The notes beneath the pieces were generated by a model. The model saw only the letters and a list, made by a program, of their open reading frames with translations, did no database searches and had not been told where the DNA came from. This document shows, piece by piece, positions 43,022-51,746 of a DNA stretch of 64,000 bases. This DNA is from CALBPI01 sp039027435 (GTDB lineage Bacteria; Pseudomonadota; Gammaproteobacteria; Steroidobacterales; Woeseiaceae). The stretch is from the NCBI GenBank assembly GCA_039027435.1, contig JBCCKF010000015.1:1-64000 (forward strand). Reading direction: 5' to 3'. A program made the position numbers and the translations under genes. Position 1 is the stretch's first letter, and every line of letters starts with the position of its first letter.

Positions 43022-43510
43022 ATGGCGCGAGCTGCCCATAACCATCAGGTTTGTGTCGATACGGCGTTGGAGCGTGCCGAGTCGGTGTGTGCGAAGCAGA
43101 ATTTGAGGTTTACCCCGCTCAGAAGAACCGTCCTTGAGCTGGTTTGGAAAGGCCATGAGCCGGTGGGTGCCTACGAGTTGCTGGACGAGTTGGCGAAGCA
43201 AGGCAGAGGCGCGTCACCGCCTACCGTTTATCGCGCGCTGGAGTTTCTGCTTCAAGCCGGGCTGGTACACAAGCTCGACTCACTTAATGCATTTGTGGGG
43301 TGCGCAAATCCCGAGTCGGGCACGCACAGCGCTTTCCTGATCTGTCGGTCCTGCAAGCTGGTCGATGAGCTTAGCGCTGAGACGATCGAGCGCGATATCG
43401 CTGCACTGTCGGCATCGCATGATTTCTTTCCCGAGCGACATACTGTTGAGGTAGAGGGCTTGTGTGGCGCTTGTCGCGAAGCTGAGCAGCAGTCAGCTGC
43501 GAAGAGTTGA
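43022..43510 (+). CDS. zur: Fur-family zinc uptake regulator
   Basis: A 162-residue Fur-family repressor: winged helix with SPPTVYRALEFLLQAGLVHK (about 70-90) and paired cysteines CRSCK and CGACRE that form the structural zinc site. Closest in pattern to Zur (the AHNHQVC opening, histidine- and cysteine-rich), which represses znuABC-type genes when zinc is plentiful. It is divergent from thrS and 49 bases ahead of glnS. No znu genes are present. Confidence 0.87.
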   Translation: MARAAHNHQVCVDTALERAESVCAKQNLRFTPLRRTVLELVWKGHEPVGAYELLDELAKQGRGASPPTVYRALEFLLQAGLVHKLDSLNAFVGCANPESGTHSAFLICRSCKLVDELSAETIERDIAALSASHDFFPERHTVEVEGLCGACREAEQQSAAKS

Positions 43511-43559
43511 CGTACAATCGAGTGATCGATTCGACTGACCTCGCTTAAGAGCGGATTCC

Positions 43560-45263
43560 ATGAATGTAGAAGAAGAGAATGGCCCGACCCTAGGTCTGGA
43601 CTTCATTCGGCAAATCATTGCTGACGATGTGGCACACGATCGTCTGCCGCAAGGGTTGACGACTCGCTTTCCGCCGGAGCCGAACGGTTTCCTGCACATC
43701 GGTCACGCGCTGTCCATTTCGTTGAATTTCGGTGTTGCTAACGAGTATGGCGGCAAAACCTATTTGCGGTTTGACGATACGAATCCGAGTAAGGAGAAGC
43801 AGGAATTCGCAGATGCGATTCGTGATGATGTCGCCTGGCTGGGTCACGAATGGCGGGCCGGTCTGACGCACGCGTCGGATTATTTCGAGAGACTCTACGG
43901 TGCGGCGCTTGACCTTATCCAGACTGGCGACGCCTACGTCGACAGCCAAAGTGCGGACGAAATTCGCGAATCCCGGGGCACGCTCACCGAGCCGGGCACG
44001 AACAGTCCATTTCGTGATCGATCCATCGAGGAAAACCTCGACCTGTTCCGACGCATGCGTGCTGGCGAATTTCCCGATGGGGCGCACGTGTTGCGGGCCA
44101 AAATCGACATGGGATCGCCCAACATCAACCTGCGCGATCCTGCGCTCTATCGAATCCGCCACGCGGCGCACCAACGCACGGGCGACGAATGGCCTATCTA
44201 CCCGATGTATGACTTCGCACATACCCTGTGTGATGTGTTCGAAGGTATAACGCACAGCCTCTGTACGTTGGAATTCGAAGACCATCGACCTTTGTACGAA
44301 TGGTTGGTAGCTCGTGTGCCACACGAGTATCCACCGCGCCAAATTGAGTTTTCGCGATTACAGGTCGCGTACATGGTGACCAGCAAGCGACGGCTCAACG
44401 AGCTAGTGCAGGGCGGGCACGTGAGTGGTTGGGACGACCCGCGAATGCCGACCATTGCGGGGCTGCGACGACGCGGCTATCCGGCGAGCGCCGTGACTCG
44501 ATTCTGTCGTCAGGCGGGGGTCACCAAGAAGGCCAAGTTTCTTGAGCTTGGGATGCTCGAAGCGGCAGTCCGGGATGAGCTTGCTGACGTACCGCGCCGT
44601 ATGGCGGTACTCAATCCGCTCAAGGTGACTATTACGAATTTCCCCGAGGGTGAAACGGAATGGATGACGGCGCAGAATCATCCGAATGATCCGGAACAAG
44701 GCACTCGCGAAATCCCGTTTACAAAGTCTCTGTGGATAGAGCGTGATGACTTTATGGAAGACGCGCCGAGGAAGTTCTTCAGATTGAAGCCCGGAGGTGA
44801 GGTTCGCCTTCGCTATGCCTACATTGTTCAGTGCGATGAGGTGATCAAAGACGCTCACGGCGAAGTGGTTGAGCTACTCTGCAGTGTCGACCCGGAGACC
44901 AAGGCGGGCGGCAGTGCCAATGACCGTAAGGTAAAGGGAACCATTCATTGGGTCTCAGCCGAGCATGCAGTCGCTGCCAAGGTTAATCTGTATGACCGAC
45001 TATTCAGCGTGCCGGCACCTGCCAGCAGCGACGATTTTGTTGGGGCACTGAATCCGGAATCGCTGACCGAGGTCGACGCGTTTGTCGAACCCGTACTGGC
45101 GGAGCTGGCAGTGGATGCGCCCGTTCAGTTCGAGCGCCTGGGGTTTTTCGCACGAGACCGGGAATCACCTGATTCACTCGTCATCAATCGGGTGGTCACC
45201 CTGCGTGATTCCTGGGCGAAACTCGAGCGTCAGGCGATGGCAGAACTGGAGCGATCAGCCTGA
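43560..45263 (+). CDS. glnS: Glutaminyl-tRNA synthetase
   Basis: A 567-residue class I synthetase. The HIGH motif appears in PEPNGFLHIGHALS (about 36-49), the KMSKS-like loop in VTSKRRLNEL, and the C-terminal anticodon-binding beta-barrels in LKVTITNFPEG. It charges tRNA-Gln directly. Presence of GlnS supports a gammaproteobacterial origin, because many other bacteria use the transamidation route. Converges on the acyl-CoA dehydrogenase genes. Confidence 0.97.
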   Translation: MNVEEENGPTLGLDFIRQIIADDVAHDRLPQGLTTRFPPEPNGFLHIGHALSISLNFGVANEYGGKTYLRFDDTNPSKEKQEFADAIRDDVAWLGHEWRAGLTHASDYFERLYGAALDLIQTGDAYVDSQSADEIRESRGTLTEPGTNSPFRDRSIEENLDLFRRMRAGEFPDGAHVLRAKIDMGSPNINLRDPALYRIRHAAHQRTGDEWPIYPMYDFAHTLCDVFEGITHSLCTLEFEDHRPLYEWLVARVPHEYPPRQIEFSRLQVAYMVTSKRRLNELVQGGHVSGWDDPRMPTIAGLRRRGYPASAVTRFCRQAGVTKKAKFLELGMLEAAVRDELADVPRRMAVLNPLKVTITNFPEGETEWMTAQNHPNDPEQGTREIPFTKSLWIERDDFMEDAPRKFFRLKPGGEVRLRYAYIVQCDEVIKDAHGEVVELLCSVDPETKAGGSANDRKVKGTIHWVSAEHAVAAKVNLYDRLFSVPAPASSDDFVGALNPESLTEVDAFVEPVLAELAVDAPVQFERLGFFARDRESPDSLVINRVVTLRDSWAKLERQAMAELERSA

Positions 45264-45282
45264 CGCTCGGTGATTCGATCGA

Positions 45283-46410
45283 TCAGATCGGGTAGGCCTC
45301 CAGGTGATGATCCGCATTGCCGAACAGCGTATCGATCATCGTCAGTCGCTTGAAGTAGTGGGCGACGTCGAGTTCCCAGCTGACGCCCATGCCGCCATGC
45401 AGCTGCACAGCTTCCTCGCCAAGGCGACGACCTTCGGTGCCGACCTGAACCTTCAGTGCATGGATTGACGCCTTAGCCGCCTCGCGATCATCTTCGTCTT
45501 GAGCCATGACTGCGTGCAACAGGAGCGATCGGGTTTGTTCGGCGATCATGAACATCTCGACCATCCGGTGCTGCAGCGCCTGGAAGCTCGCGATGGGCAC
45601 GCCGAACTGTACTCGCGACTTTGAGTATTCCAGCGTGCGGTAGTTTAACGCTTGCATGATGCCCACGGCTTCAGCAGATACGCAGATGATCGCGTCGTCA
45701 ATCACGGCACTGAGTGTCTCTAAGCCATCATCGATATTCCCAAGCAGTTGAGTCGCTGGGATGCGCACGTCGGTCAACGTGATGTCGGCGGCCTGTCGGG
45801 CGTCGACGGTTGGGTATTGCTTGCGTTCGATACCTGCGCTGGTCGCATCAACCACAAAGAGACTAATACCGCTTGAATCGGTGCGCTCGCCGCTGGTGCG
45901 TGCGGAGACAACCAGGGTGTCTGCGGCACCACCGTTCAAAACAACGCACTTGGTGCCGTTTAGAACAAAATCATCGCCGTCACGCGTCGCCGTTGTTGCG
46001 GTGTCGTTGAGGTCGAACCGCGCCTGAGGCTCCGCATAAGCGAGAGCCGCCAGTTTGCTACCTTCAATGATCGGAGCTAACCAATGTGCTTTTTGTTCAT
46101 CGCTGGCGGTTCGCTTTAACACGCCGCCCGCGAGGACAATACAAGGCAAGTAGGGCTCAATAACGAGTCCTTTACCGAACTCCTCCATCAGGAGCATGAG
46201 CTCCACCGGTCCGCCGTCGAGCCCGCCATCATCTTCGCCGAAAGGCACCGCTGCCCAGCCGAGCTCAGTAAATTCGGTCCAGCGGTCTCGCGAAAAACCG
46301 AGATCGCTCGCGGCCGCTTCCTGGCGTGCGTCAAAGTCGTAGTCGTTCTGAATGAACTTGGCGACGCTGTCTTGCAGCATCGCCTGGTCTTCTGTAATCG
46401 AGAAATCCAT
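45283..46410 (-). CDS. Acyl-CoA dehydrogenase, second subunit-type
   Basis: A 375-residue acyl-CoA dehydrogenase-fold flavoprotein (LAYAEPQARFDLNDT, FVLNGTKCVVLNG, then QLHGGMGVSWELDVAHYFKR near the C-terminus). It pairs with the following 46.4-47.6 kb gene, 12 bases apart, as in the alpha/beta acyl-CoA dehydrogenases that act on branched, steroid-side-chain or long substrates. Substrate not determined. Confidence 0.93.
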   Translation of the reverse strand: MDFSITEDQAMLQDSVAKFIQNDYDFDARQEAAASDLGFSRDRWTEFTELGWAAVPFGEDDGGLDGGPVELMLLMEEFGKGLVIEPYLPCIVLAGGVLKRTASDEQKAHWLAPIIEGSKLAALAYAEPQARFDLNDTATTATRDGDDFVLNGTKCVVLNGGAADTLVVSARTSGERTDSSGISLFVVDATSAGIERKQYPTVDARQAADITLTDVRIPATQLLGNIDDGLETLSAVIDDAIICVSAEAVGIMQALNYRTLEYSKSRVQFGVPIASFQALQHRMVEMFMIAEQTRSLLLHAVMAQDEDDREAAKASIHALKVQVGTEGRRLGEEAVQLHGGMGVSWELDVAHYFKRLTMIDTLFGNADHHLEAYPI

Positions 46411-46422
46411 ACGTATTGGTTC

Positions 46423-47625
46423 CTACAGGCCAAGCACGTGCTTGGCGATGATGTTCTTCTGAATTTCGTTCGAACCGCCGTAGATTGATGTCTTGCGGTA
46501 GTTGAAGTAGTGCAAGGCGCTAGTGGGCTCAGTGCCATCGACCAGCCGATCGTCAAGATCGAAACCAGAGCTGTACTGTTCGGGGACAAACGGCATGGCG
46601 TAGTAGCCCGCCGCTTCCATAAACAGGTTGCTCAGTTGTTGCTGAATCTCCGTCCCTTTGATCTTGAGGATTGAGCTTTCCGGCCCTGGCGCCTTTCCGG
46701 TCGACACCGCTGCCAGCGTTCTGAGGTCTGTGTACTCCAACGCTTTGAGTTCAATCTCCATACGCACAAGCTTCTGCCGGAACGTCGGCGACTCGATGAG
46801 CGGTGTTGCACCGAAGCGCTCGCTCGATGCCAGCTTCTTGAGCTTCTTCAGTTTGAACTTGGAACGCGCTACGGCGGCGATGTTGGTTCGCTCGTGCTGC
46901 AACAGCACTTTGCCGTAGGTCCATCCACGACCCTCTTCGCCGACCAGGTTTTCTACCGGGACCCGGACATCTTCGAAATGCACTTCGTTGACTTCGTGAC
47001 CACCTTCGATGGTGATGATCGGTCGCACGGAGATTCCTGGCGTGTTCATGTCGCAGAGAATAAAGCTGATGCCTTCCTGCCGGCGCGCCACGTCGGTGTT
47101 GGTGCGAGCGAGCACAAAAATCCAGTCGGCGTGCTGACCGAGCGTGGTCCAGGTCTTGGTGCCGTTGATGACGTAATGATCACCATCGCGATCGGCCAGA
47201 GTCTTCAGCGAGGCGAGATCCGACCCGGCACCCGGTTCGGAATAGCCCTGACACCACCAAACGTTACTTTCGAGAATGTCGGGCAGGAAACGTGCCTTCT
47301 GCTCGTCGTTGCCGAACGTGTAAATGACAGGGCCCACCATGTTGACCCCGAATGGCACAACGTCCGGCGCATTGGCCTCCGCCATCTCGGTCGCAAAAAG
47401 ATATTTCTGAACGGGCGTCCAACCCGTGCCGCCGTACTCGACCGGCCAGTTCACGGCCATGTAGCCGTGCTTGTGGAGAATCTTCTGCCAACGGACAAAG
47501 TCTTCCTTGTCCAGACGGACGTTATTGTCCATCTTCTTCTTGATATCGGCGGGATACTGCGTTGCAAAAAACTCGCGGACTTCGTCGCGAAACTTGAGTT
47601 CTTCTGCGGAGAAACTGAGATCCAT
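46423..47625 (-). CDS. Acyl-CoA dehydrogenase, first subunit-type
   Basis: A 400-residue flavoprotein beginning at ATG 47625 (MDLSFSAEELKFRDEVREFF); in-frame sequence further upstream, to 47793, shows no family match and is excluded. WWCQGYSEPGAGSDLASLKT and DHYVINGTKTWTTLGQHADW are FAD and substrate segments. It forms a two-gene unit with the next acyl-CoA dehydrogenase and is divergent from moaA. Confidence 0.94.
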   Translation of the reverse strand: MDLSFSAEELKFRDEVREFFATQYPADIKKKMDNNVRLDKEDFVRWQKILHKHGYMAVNWPVEYGGTGWTPVQKYLFATEMAEANAPDVVPFGVNMVGPVIYTFGNDEQKARFLPDILESNVWWCQGYSEPGAGSDLASLKTLADRDGDHYVINGTKTWTTLGQHADWIFVLARTNTDVARRQEGISFILCDMNTPGISVRPIITIEGGHEVNEVHFEDVRVPVENLVGEEGRGWTYGKVLLQHERTNIAAVARSKFKLKKLKKLASSERFGATPLIESPTFRQKLVRMEIELKALEYTDLRTLAAVSTGKAPGPESSILKIKGTEIQQQLSNLFMEAAGYYAMPFVPEQYSSGFDLDDRLVDGTEPTSALHYFNYRKTSIYGGSNEIQKNIIAKHVLGL

Positions 47626-47805
47626 AGTTGCTTCCAGACAGGCCATGAATATGGCTTTCGGGGCAGGGATCAATTGAGTGCGCGGCACTTGCCGGCGGTG
47701 GATGCGCCCCCCATCCGACGCCCGAGTATAGGAGGGAATGCTGCGGCGCACAACAAAGCCTAACGAGCTATACTCAGCGATTGTCTGTTTCATTCAGCAC
47801 TTTTG

Positions 47806-48834
47806 ATGACCAACCACAAAGGCGCCAATCATCCGCGTGATCGTTTGGACCGGCCGATTCGCGATCTCAGAATCTCGCTGATCGATCGATGCAACTATCG
47901 ATGCCCTTACTGCATGCCGATCAGCGAGTTCGGGGACGATTACGAGTTTCTGAAACGTGATGCCAGATTGAGCCACGATGAGATCGTACGCATGGCGACG
48001 ATCATGGTGGGGCTCGGTGTGACCAAGCTGCGACTTACCGGCGGAGAGCCGCTGTTGGACAAGAACATCGTTGAGCTGATCGAGCGACTTGCCGATATTC
48101 CCGATGTTGACGATCTCGCGATTACGACGAATGGTCAGCTGCTTGCGCCAAAAGCTCAGGCACTCAGAGACGCAGGTCTAAAACGCATTACGTTAAGCCT
48201 GGACAGCGTCGACCCGGATCGATTTGCGCAAATGAGCGGCGGCCGCGGCGATATCGACGCGGTGCTGGCAGGTGTCGCAGGTGCCGAACTCGCCGGGTTT
48301 TCGTTGAAGATCAATACCGTCGTCCAGCGCAGCGTGAATGACGACGGCGTACTCGATGTCCTCGAGTACTTCCGAGGCACACCGCATGTCGTCCGCCTCA
48401 TAGAATATATGGACGTTGGCAATCGCAACGGCTGGCAACGCGAACACGTCGTGCCTTCATCAGAGCTTTTGGAGCACATTAACCAGCGCGGGCCGGTAGA
48501 GTCCCTGCAACCAAACTATCGTGGTGAAGTCGCGCGTCGCTATCGCTACAGCGATGGGGGTGGCGAGATCGGCTTTATCTCCTCGGTGACTGCACCGTTC
48601 TGCGGCAGCTGTCATCGGGCACGCCTCGCCGCTGATGGCACGCTCTACACCTGTCTGTTCGCGACGCAGGGTACCCGCTTCCTTGAGCCACTGCGCTGGG
48701 GTGCCAGCGACGAGGAAATCGCGGATATGATCCGGCGGGTGTGGCTGCGGCGCGAAGATCGGTATAGCGAACAGCGCGCGATGAGCGAGAAGCCACTGCT
48801 GCCAAAGGTGGAAATGTACCGTGTCGGCGGATAA
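47806..48834 (+). CDS. moaA: GTP 3',8-cyclase
   Basis: A 342-residue radical-SAM enzyme (ATG 47806, in-frame TTG 47803 less likely). Cys residues C29, C33 and C36 (RCNYRCPYCMP) bind the SAM cluster, the C-terminal cluster lies in FCGSCHRARLAADGTLYTCL, and the chain ends in GG as it should. First enzyme of molybdopterin synthesis. A -10-like TATACT at 47769-47774 would give a leader of about 25 bases, too short for a Moco riboswitch. First gene of the cluster. Confidence 0.96.
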   Translation: MTNHKGANHPRDRLDRPIRDLRISLIDRCNYRCPYCMPISEFGDDYEFLKRDARLSHDEIVRMATIMVGLGVTKLRLTGGEPLLDKNIVELIERLADIPDVDDLAITTNGQLLAPKAQALRDAGLKRITLSLDSVDPDRFAQMSGGRGDIDAVLAGVAGAELAGFSLKINTVVQRSVNDDGVLDVLEYFRGTPHVVRLIEYMDVGNRNGWQREHVVPSSELLEHINQRGPVESLQPNYRGEVARRYRYSDGGGEIGFISSVTAPFCGSCHRARLAADGTLYTCLFATQGTRFLEPLRWGASDEEIADMIRRVWLRREDRYSEQRAMSEKPLLPKVEMYRVGG

Positions 48835-49309
48835 AGGACTCACCCACGTGTCTGCAGAGGGTAAACCCACGATGGTCGATGTGACTTCCAAGCAGGAGAC
48901 GCTCAGGACGGCAGTAGCGGTGTGTGAGGTCGTATTACCGGATTCGGTCATCGATGCCTTTGGTACCGATGATGGCATGCTCGTCAGCCCCAAAGGTTCG
49001 GTCCTGACAGCCGCTTCGATTGCCGGCGTCATGGCCGCAAAGAAAACACACGATCTGATTCCGTTCTGCCATCCGCTTGGTCTGACCGGATGCGATGTTG
49101 ATCTCGCTTTGCGAGGCAACGTCGTGGAGATTCGATGCGAGTGTCGGGTTGTGCATCGCACAGGCGTTGAAATGGAAGCGCTCACTGGCGCAAGCGTCGC
49201 GGCGCTCACGGTTTACGACATGTGCAAAGCGCGCTCTCATGATATTGAAATTCGCCGAACACGCCTCGACTCAAAGACAGGTGGCAAGAAGGATTTTCAT
49301 CGTGGGTGA
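48821..49309 (+). CDS. moaC: Cyclic pyranopterin monophosphate synthase
   Basis: A 162-residue MoaC beginning at GTG 48821, overlapping moaA by 14 bases. MVDVTSKQETLRTAVAVCEV and HDLIPFCHPLGLTGCDVDLA carry the family signatures, and EALTGASVAALTVYDMCKA lies near the end. It completes cyclic pyranopterin formation after MoaA. Confidence 0.96.
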   Translation: MSADKGLTHVSAEGKPTMVDVTSKQETLRTAVAVCEVVLPDSVIDAFGTDDGMLVSPKGSVLTAASIAGVMAAKKTHDLIPFCHPLGLTGCDVDLALRGNVVEIRCECRVVHRTGVEMEALTGASVAALTVYDMCKARSHDIEIRRTRLDSKTGGKKDFHRG

Positions 49310-49892
49310 GCGCAAGAGACTGGCACTGGTCTTGGCAGGCGGGCGCAGTCGACGAATGGGCGAGGACAAAGCTTCGATAACGGTGGGCGGGGAGACTCTA
49401 CTGGACCTGACTGTTGCGCTCGCCAAGGAAGTGGCCGACGAGGTCTGGGTGAGCGTAAGTGCAGATCAAACTGCGGATTCGGTCAGAGCGCGCCATCCTC
49501 AGCTCGTGGATTCCCGCCCTGGTGAGGGGCCTCTCGGCGGCATTCTCACCGCGCTGGATCACGACCCGGAGGCCGAGTGGTTGGTGCTGGCCTGTGACAT
49601 GCCAGGCCTCACTCGGGAAGGTCTTGGCGCGCTCGCAAACGCGGCGTCTGAAGACGCGACCTCGGTCGCATTGGCGAGTGCGGCAGCCGGTAGCGAATTG
49701 CCTGAACCGCTCTACGCTATCTGGCGACCCGAAATGCGAGCGCGTGTGATTGCATCGTTGGATGCGGGTCGACGATGCGCAAGGAAGTGTCTGCTTCAAG
49801 CGGGTGCGACACTCGTAGAGGTATCGAGTGATCGCGAAATCACGAATATGAATACCCCCGAGGAACGGGATCAGTGGATGGAGCGCCAATAA
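49302..49892 (+). CDS. mobA: Molybdenum cofactor guanylyltransferase
   Basis: A 196-residue nucleotidyltransferase from GTG 49302, overlapping the moaC stop. LALVLAGGRSRRMGEDKASI is the nucleotide-binding signature; CDMPG near 110 and DAGRRCARKCL follow. MobA adds GMP to form bis-MGD for DMSO-reductase-type enzymes. Sequence further upstream in this frame is a shadow inside moaC. Confidence 0.9.
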   Translation: MGERKRLALVLAGGRSRRMGEDKASITVGGETLLDLTVALAKEVADEVWVSVSADQTADSVRARHPQLVDSRPGEGPLGGILTALDHDPEAEWLVLACDMPGLTREGLGALANAASEDATSVALASAAAGSELPEPLYAIWRPEMRARVIASLDAGRRCARKCLLQAGATLVEVSSDREITNMNTPEERDQWMERQ

Positions 49893-50134
49893 TGAAATCA
49901 GTGTCCGTCGAGTATTTTGCGTTGTTTCGAGATCGCGCCGGGCGCAGTCAGGAAGTGGTGGAGACCGCGGCCGAAGATGCGCTGACATTGTTTCGAGAAC
50001 TTGAACACCGGCATGCAACCTCCGATCCCCGGGGGCATTGCAAGGTCGCGATCAACGGCAATATGGCGGATTGGTCAGACGCAGTGAATGACGGTGACAC
50101 TGTGTTGTTGTTCCCGCCGGTTGCAGGAGGCTGA
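49892..50134 (+). CDS. moaD: Molybdopterin synthase sulfur carrier subunit
   Basis: An 80-residue ubiquitin-fold protein from ATG 49892 (TAATG junction with mobA). It starts SVSVEYFALFRDRAGRS-like and ends in the required FPPVAGG double glycine, which carries the thiocarboxylate. It works with MoaE to add the dithiolene sulfurs. Confidence 0.95.
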   Translation: MKSVSVEYFALFRDRAGRSQEVVETAAEDALTLFRELEHRHATSDPRGHCKVAINGNMADWSDAVNDGDTVLLFPPVAGG

Positions 50135-50137
50135 GGC

Positions 50138-50596
50138 ATGCGTATGGAAATTTCGGACAAGCCGATTGACGCCACCCGTTTGCGTCTTGAAATGGCGGAC
50201 GTGACGGCGGGCGGTTTCGTGGTCTTCGAAGGATGGGTCCGCAACCATAACGAAGGCCGGGAGGTGCGCGCCCTCGAGTACGAAGTCTATAAGCCACTCG
50301 CGGTCAGTGAAGGCGAACGCATCATCACTGAGGTTATCGAACAGACTGGCGCCATCGCAGCGCGAGCGGTGCATCGAGAAGGCGCGCTTGAGCTCGGTGA
50401 CAGCGCCGTATGGGTAGGTGTCGTATCTGCGCATAGAGACGAAGCGTTTCGTGCTTGTCGGCAAATTATTGATCGGATCAAAGTCGAGCTCCCGATCTGG
50501 AAAAAGGAGCACTACGTGGACGGTGATTCCGGATGGGTCAATTGCGAGCGCTGTGCCAAGCATGGCCATGCGCACGCGCATTCACACACCGCGTAG
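50138..50596 (+). CDS. moaE: Molybdopterin synthase catalytic subunit
   Basis: A 152-residue MoaE with GFVVFEGWVRNHNEGREVRA, LEYEVYKPLA, AAIAARAVHREG-like core, SAHRDEAFRACRQIIDRIKV and IWKKEHY bearing the catalytic lysines. The C-terminus adds a His-rich tail (HGHAHAHSHTA), which could bind metal. Three bases after moaD. Its end overlaps the convergent MocA-like gene by 15 bases. Confidence 0.95.
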   Translation: MRMEISDKPIDATRLRLEMADVTAGGFVVFEGWVRNHNEGREVRALEYEVYKPLAVSEGERIITEVIEQTGAIAARAVHREGALELGDSAVWVGVVSAHRDEAFRACRQIIDRIKVELPIWKKEHYVDGDSGWVNCERCAKHGHAHAHSHTA

Positions 50597-51202
50597 ACCC
50601 GCTTCGAGCAGCGCCTCGACTTTCGCCAATGCTCCCGGATCATCAACATCGTGCGCGGCACCGGGCACGCGCACGGGCACCACGCGATGGTGCCGACGCA
50701 CCACGTTCTTGGCGCCAATATCTCCGGTGAGCTCAGCAAGTGCACTGAAGCAGCTTCTGGGGAATATGGCTGGCGGCCCGCTGGCGGCGCCAAACTCACT
50801 AACCACGATTGCCTTTTGTTCGCCGCGACTCGCGGCCAACAGGTCGCGTAAGTTTTTCGGATCGATCAGAGGTTGATCGACGAGCGCGAGCATGCAGTGC
50901 GTCGTTTGCGGCGCCAACGCCCGGATCCCCGTAGCGATACTACTGCCCATACCCCGTTTCCAGTCACGATTGTGAACGAGCGCGCAACCGAGTCGTTCGA
51001 GACTGGCGAGAACACCTGCGAGATTCGCACCGGTAACGACGATCGGATTGCTGCCAGTACCGAGCCGAATCTGCTCGACGGCACGCTCCAGCAGCGTTCG
51101 CCCACCGAAACGGGTGAGCGGTTTGTTGCCTCCGATACGACGACCACCGCCTGCTGCCAACAGCAGGACCGAAAGCTGGTAGTTGCTGTCACCGGTACGC
51201 AT
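50582..51202 (-). CDS. MocA-like molybdopterin cytidylyltransferase
   Basis: A 206-residue nucleotidyltransferase with LLLAAGGGRRIGGNKPLTRF at the N-terminus and ALVDQPLIDP in the middle, typical of the MocA/MobA-like group acting in maturation of xanthine-dehydrogenase-type enzymes by forming the cytosine dinucleotide cofactor. XdhC at 37.3 kb fits the same use. Convergent with moaE. Confidence 0.88.
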   Translation of the reverse strand: MRTGDSNYQLSVLLLAAGGGRRIGGNKPLTRFGGRTLLERAVEQIRLGTGSNPIVVTGANLAGVLASLERLGCALVHNRDWKRGMGSSIATGIRALAPQTTHCMLALVDQPLIDPKNLRDLLAASRGEQKAIVVSEFGAASGPPAIFPRSCFSALAELTGDIGAKNVVRRHHRVVPVRVPGAAHDVDDPGALAKVEALLEAGLRGV

Positions 51203-51275
51203 CAGTCTTTGAGGTTTTGATCAATCTCGGGCATCGTGCACTCCGGCGTCGAGAGAGTTGCTCAGGTTTCGTATC

Positions 51276-51737
51276 GTGATAAGGATAACCTCGGTAGAGG
51301 ATGCACAGGCATTTGTAGGTCAGGAGATTGGTGTGTCTGACTGGTATCCGGTAACGCAGAAGGACATTGATCAATTTGCCGAAGCGACCGGCGATGACCA
51401 GTGGATTCATGTAGATCCGGAGCGTGCTGCAAGAGAGCTGCCAGGAGGGCGAACCATTGCGCACGGTTATTTGACGCTCGCATTGATCCCTCGATTGACC
51501 CGCGATTTCGTTGATTTCGTCGGTTTGGAGCGAACCATTAACTTCGGCTGTAACAAGGTCCGGTTTTCCAGCATGGTGTGTTCGGGAGATCGGGTGCGGA
51601 TTCGCACCAAGCTTGCGCAGGCACGTAAACGCGCCGGCGCGCTGTATCTTGTTTCCGAGCACGCAATCGAACTCGAAGGCGCCCGCAAGCCTGCGTGTAC
51701 TGCCGACACTATTGGTCTGTATTTCCTCTCGGAATAA
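51276..51737 (+). CDS. MaoC-family (R)-enoyl-CoA hydratase
   Basis: A 153-residue hotdog-fold hydratase; GTG 51276 gives the N-terminus expected (MIRITSVEDAQAFVGQEIGV), while TTG 51258 adds six residues. The hydratase-2 signature is seen in FAEATGDDQWIHVDPERAA with D and H catalytic residues, followed by GGRTIAHGYLTLALIPRL. It hydrates trans-2-enoyl-CoA to (R)-3-hydroxyacyl-CoA, feeding PHA or beta-oxidation. It is alone, facing a convergent IMPase-like gene. Confidence 0.9.
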   Translation: MIRITSVEDAQAFVGQEIGVSDWYPVTQKDIDQFAEATGDDQWIHVDPERAARELPGGRTIAHGYLTLALIPRLTRDFVDFVGLERTINFGCNKVRFSSMVCSGDRVRIRTKLAQARKRAGALYLVSEHAIELEGARKPACTADTIGLYFLSE

Positions 51738-51746
51738 TCGATCCGG

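Noticed and set aside
47626..47793. N-terminal extension of the first acyl-CoA dehydrogenase
   Set aside because: The extra 56 residues are arginine/proline-rich and not part of the family, which begins at MDLSFSAEE.
47626..47805. Moco riboswitch before moaA
   Set aside because: The likely -10 at 47769 leaves a leader of about 25 bases, too short, and no conserved Moco-RNA core was seen.
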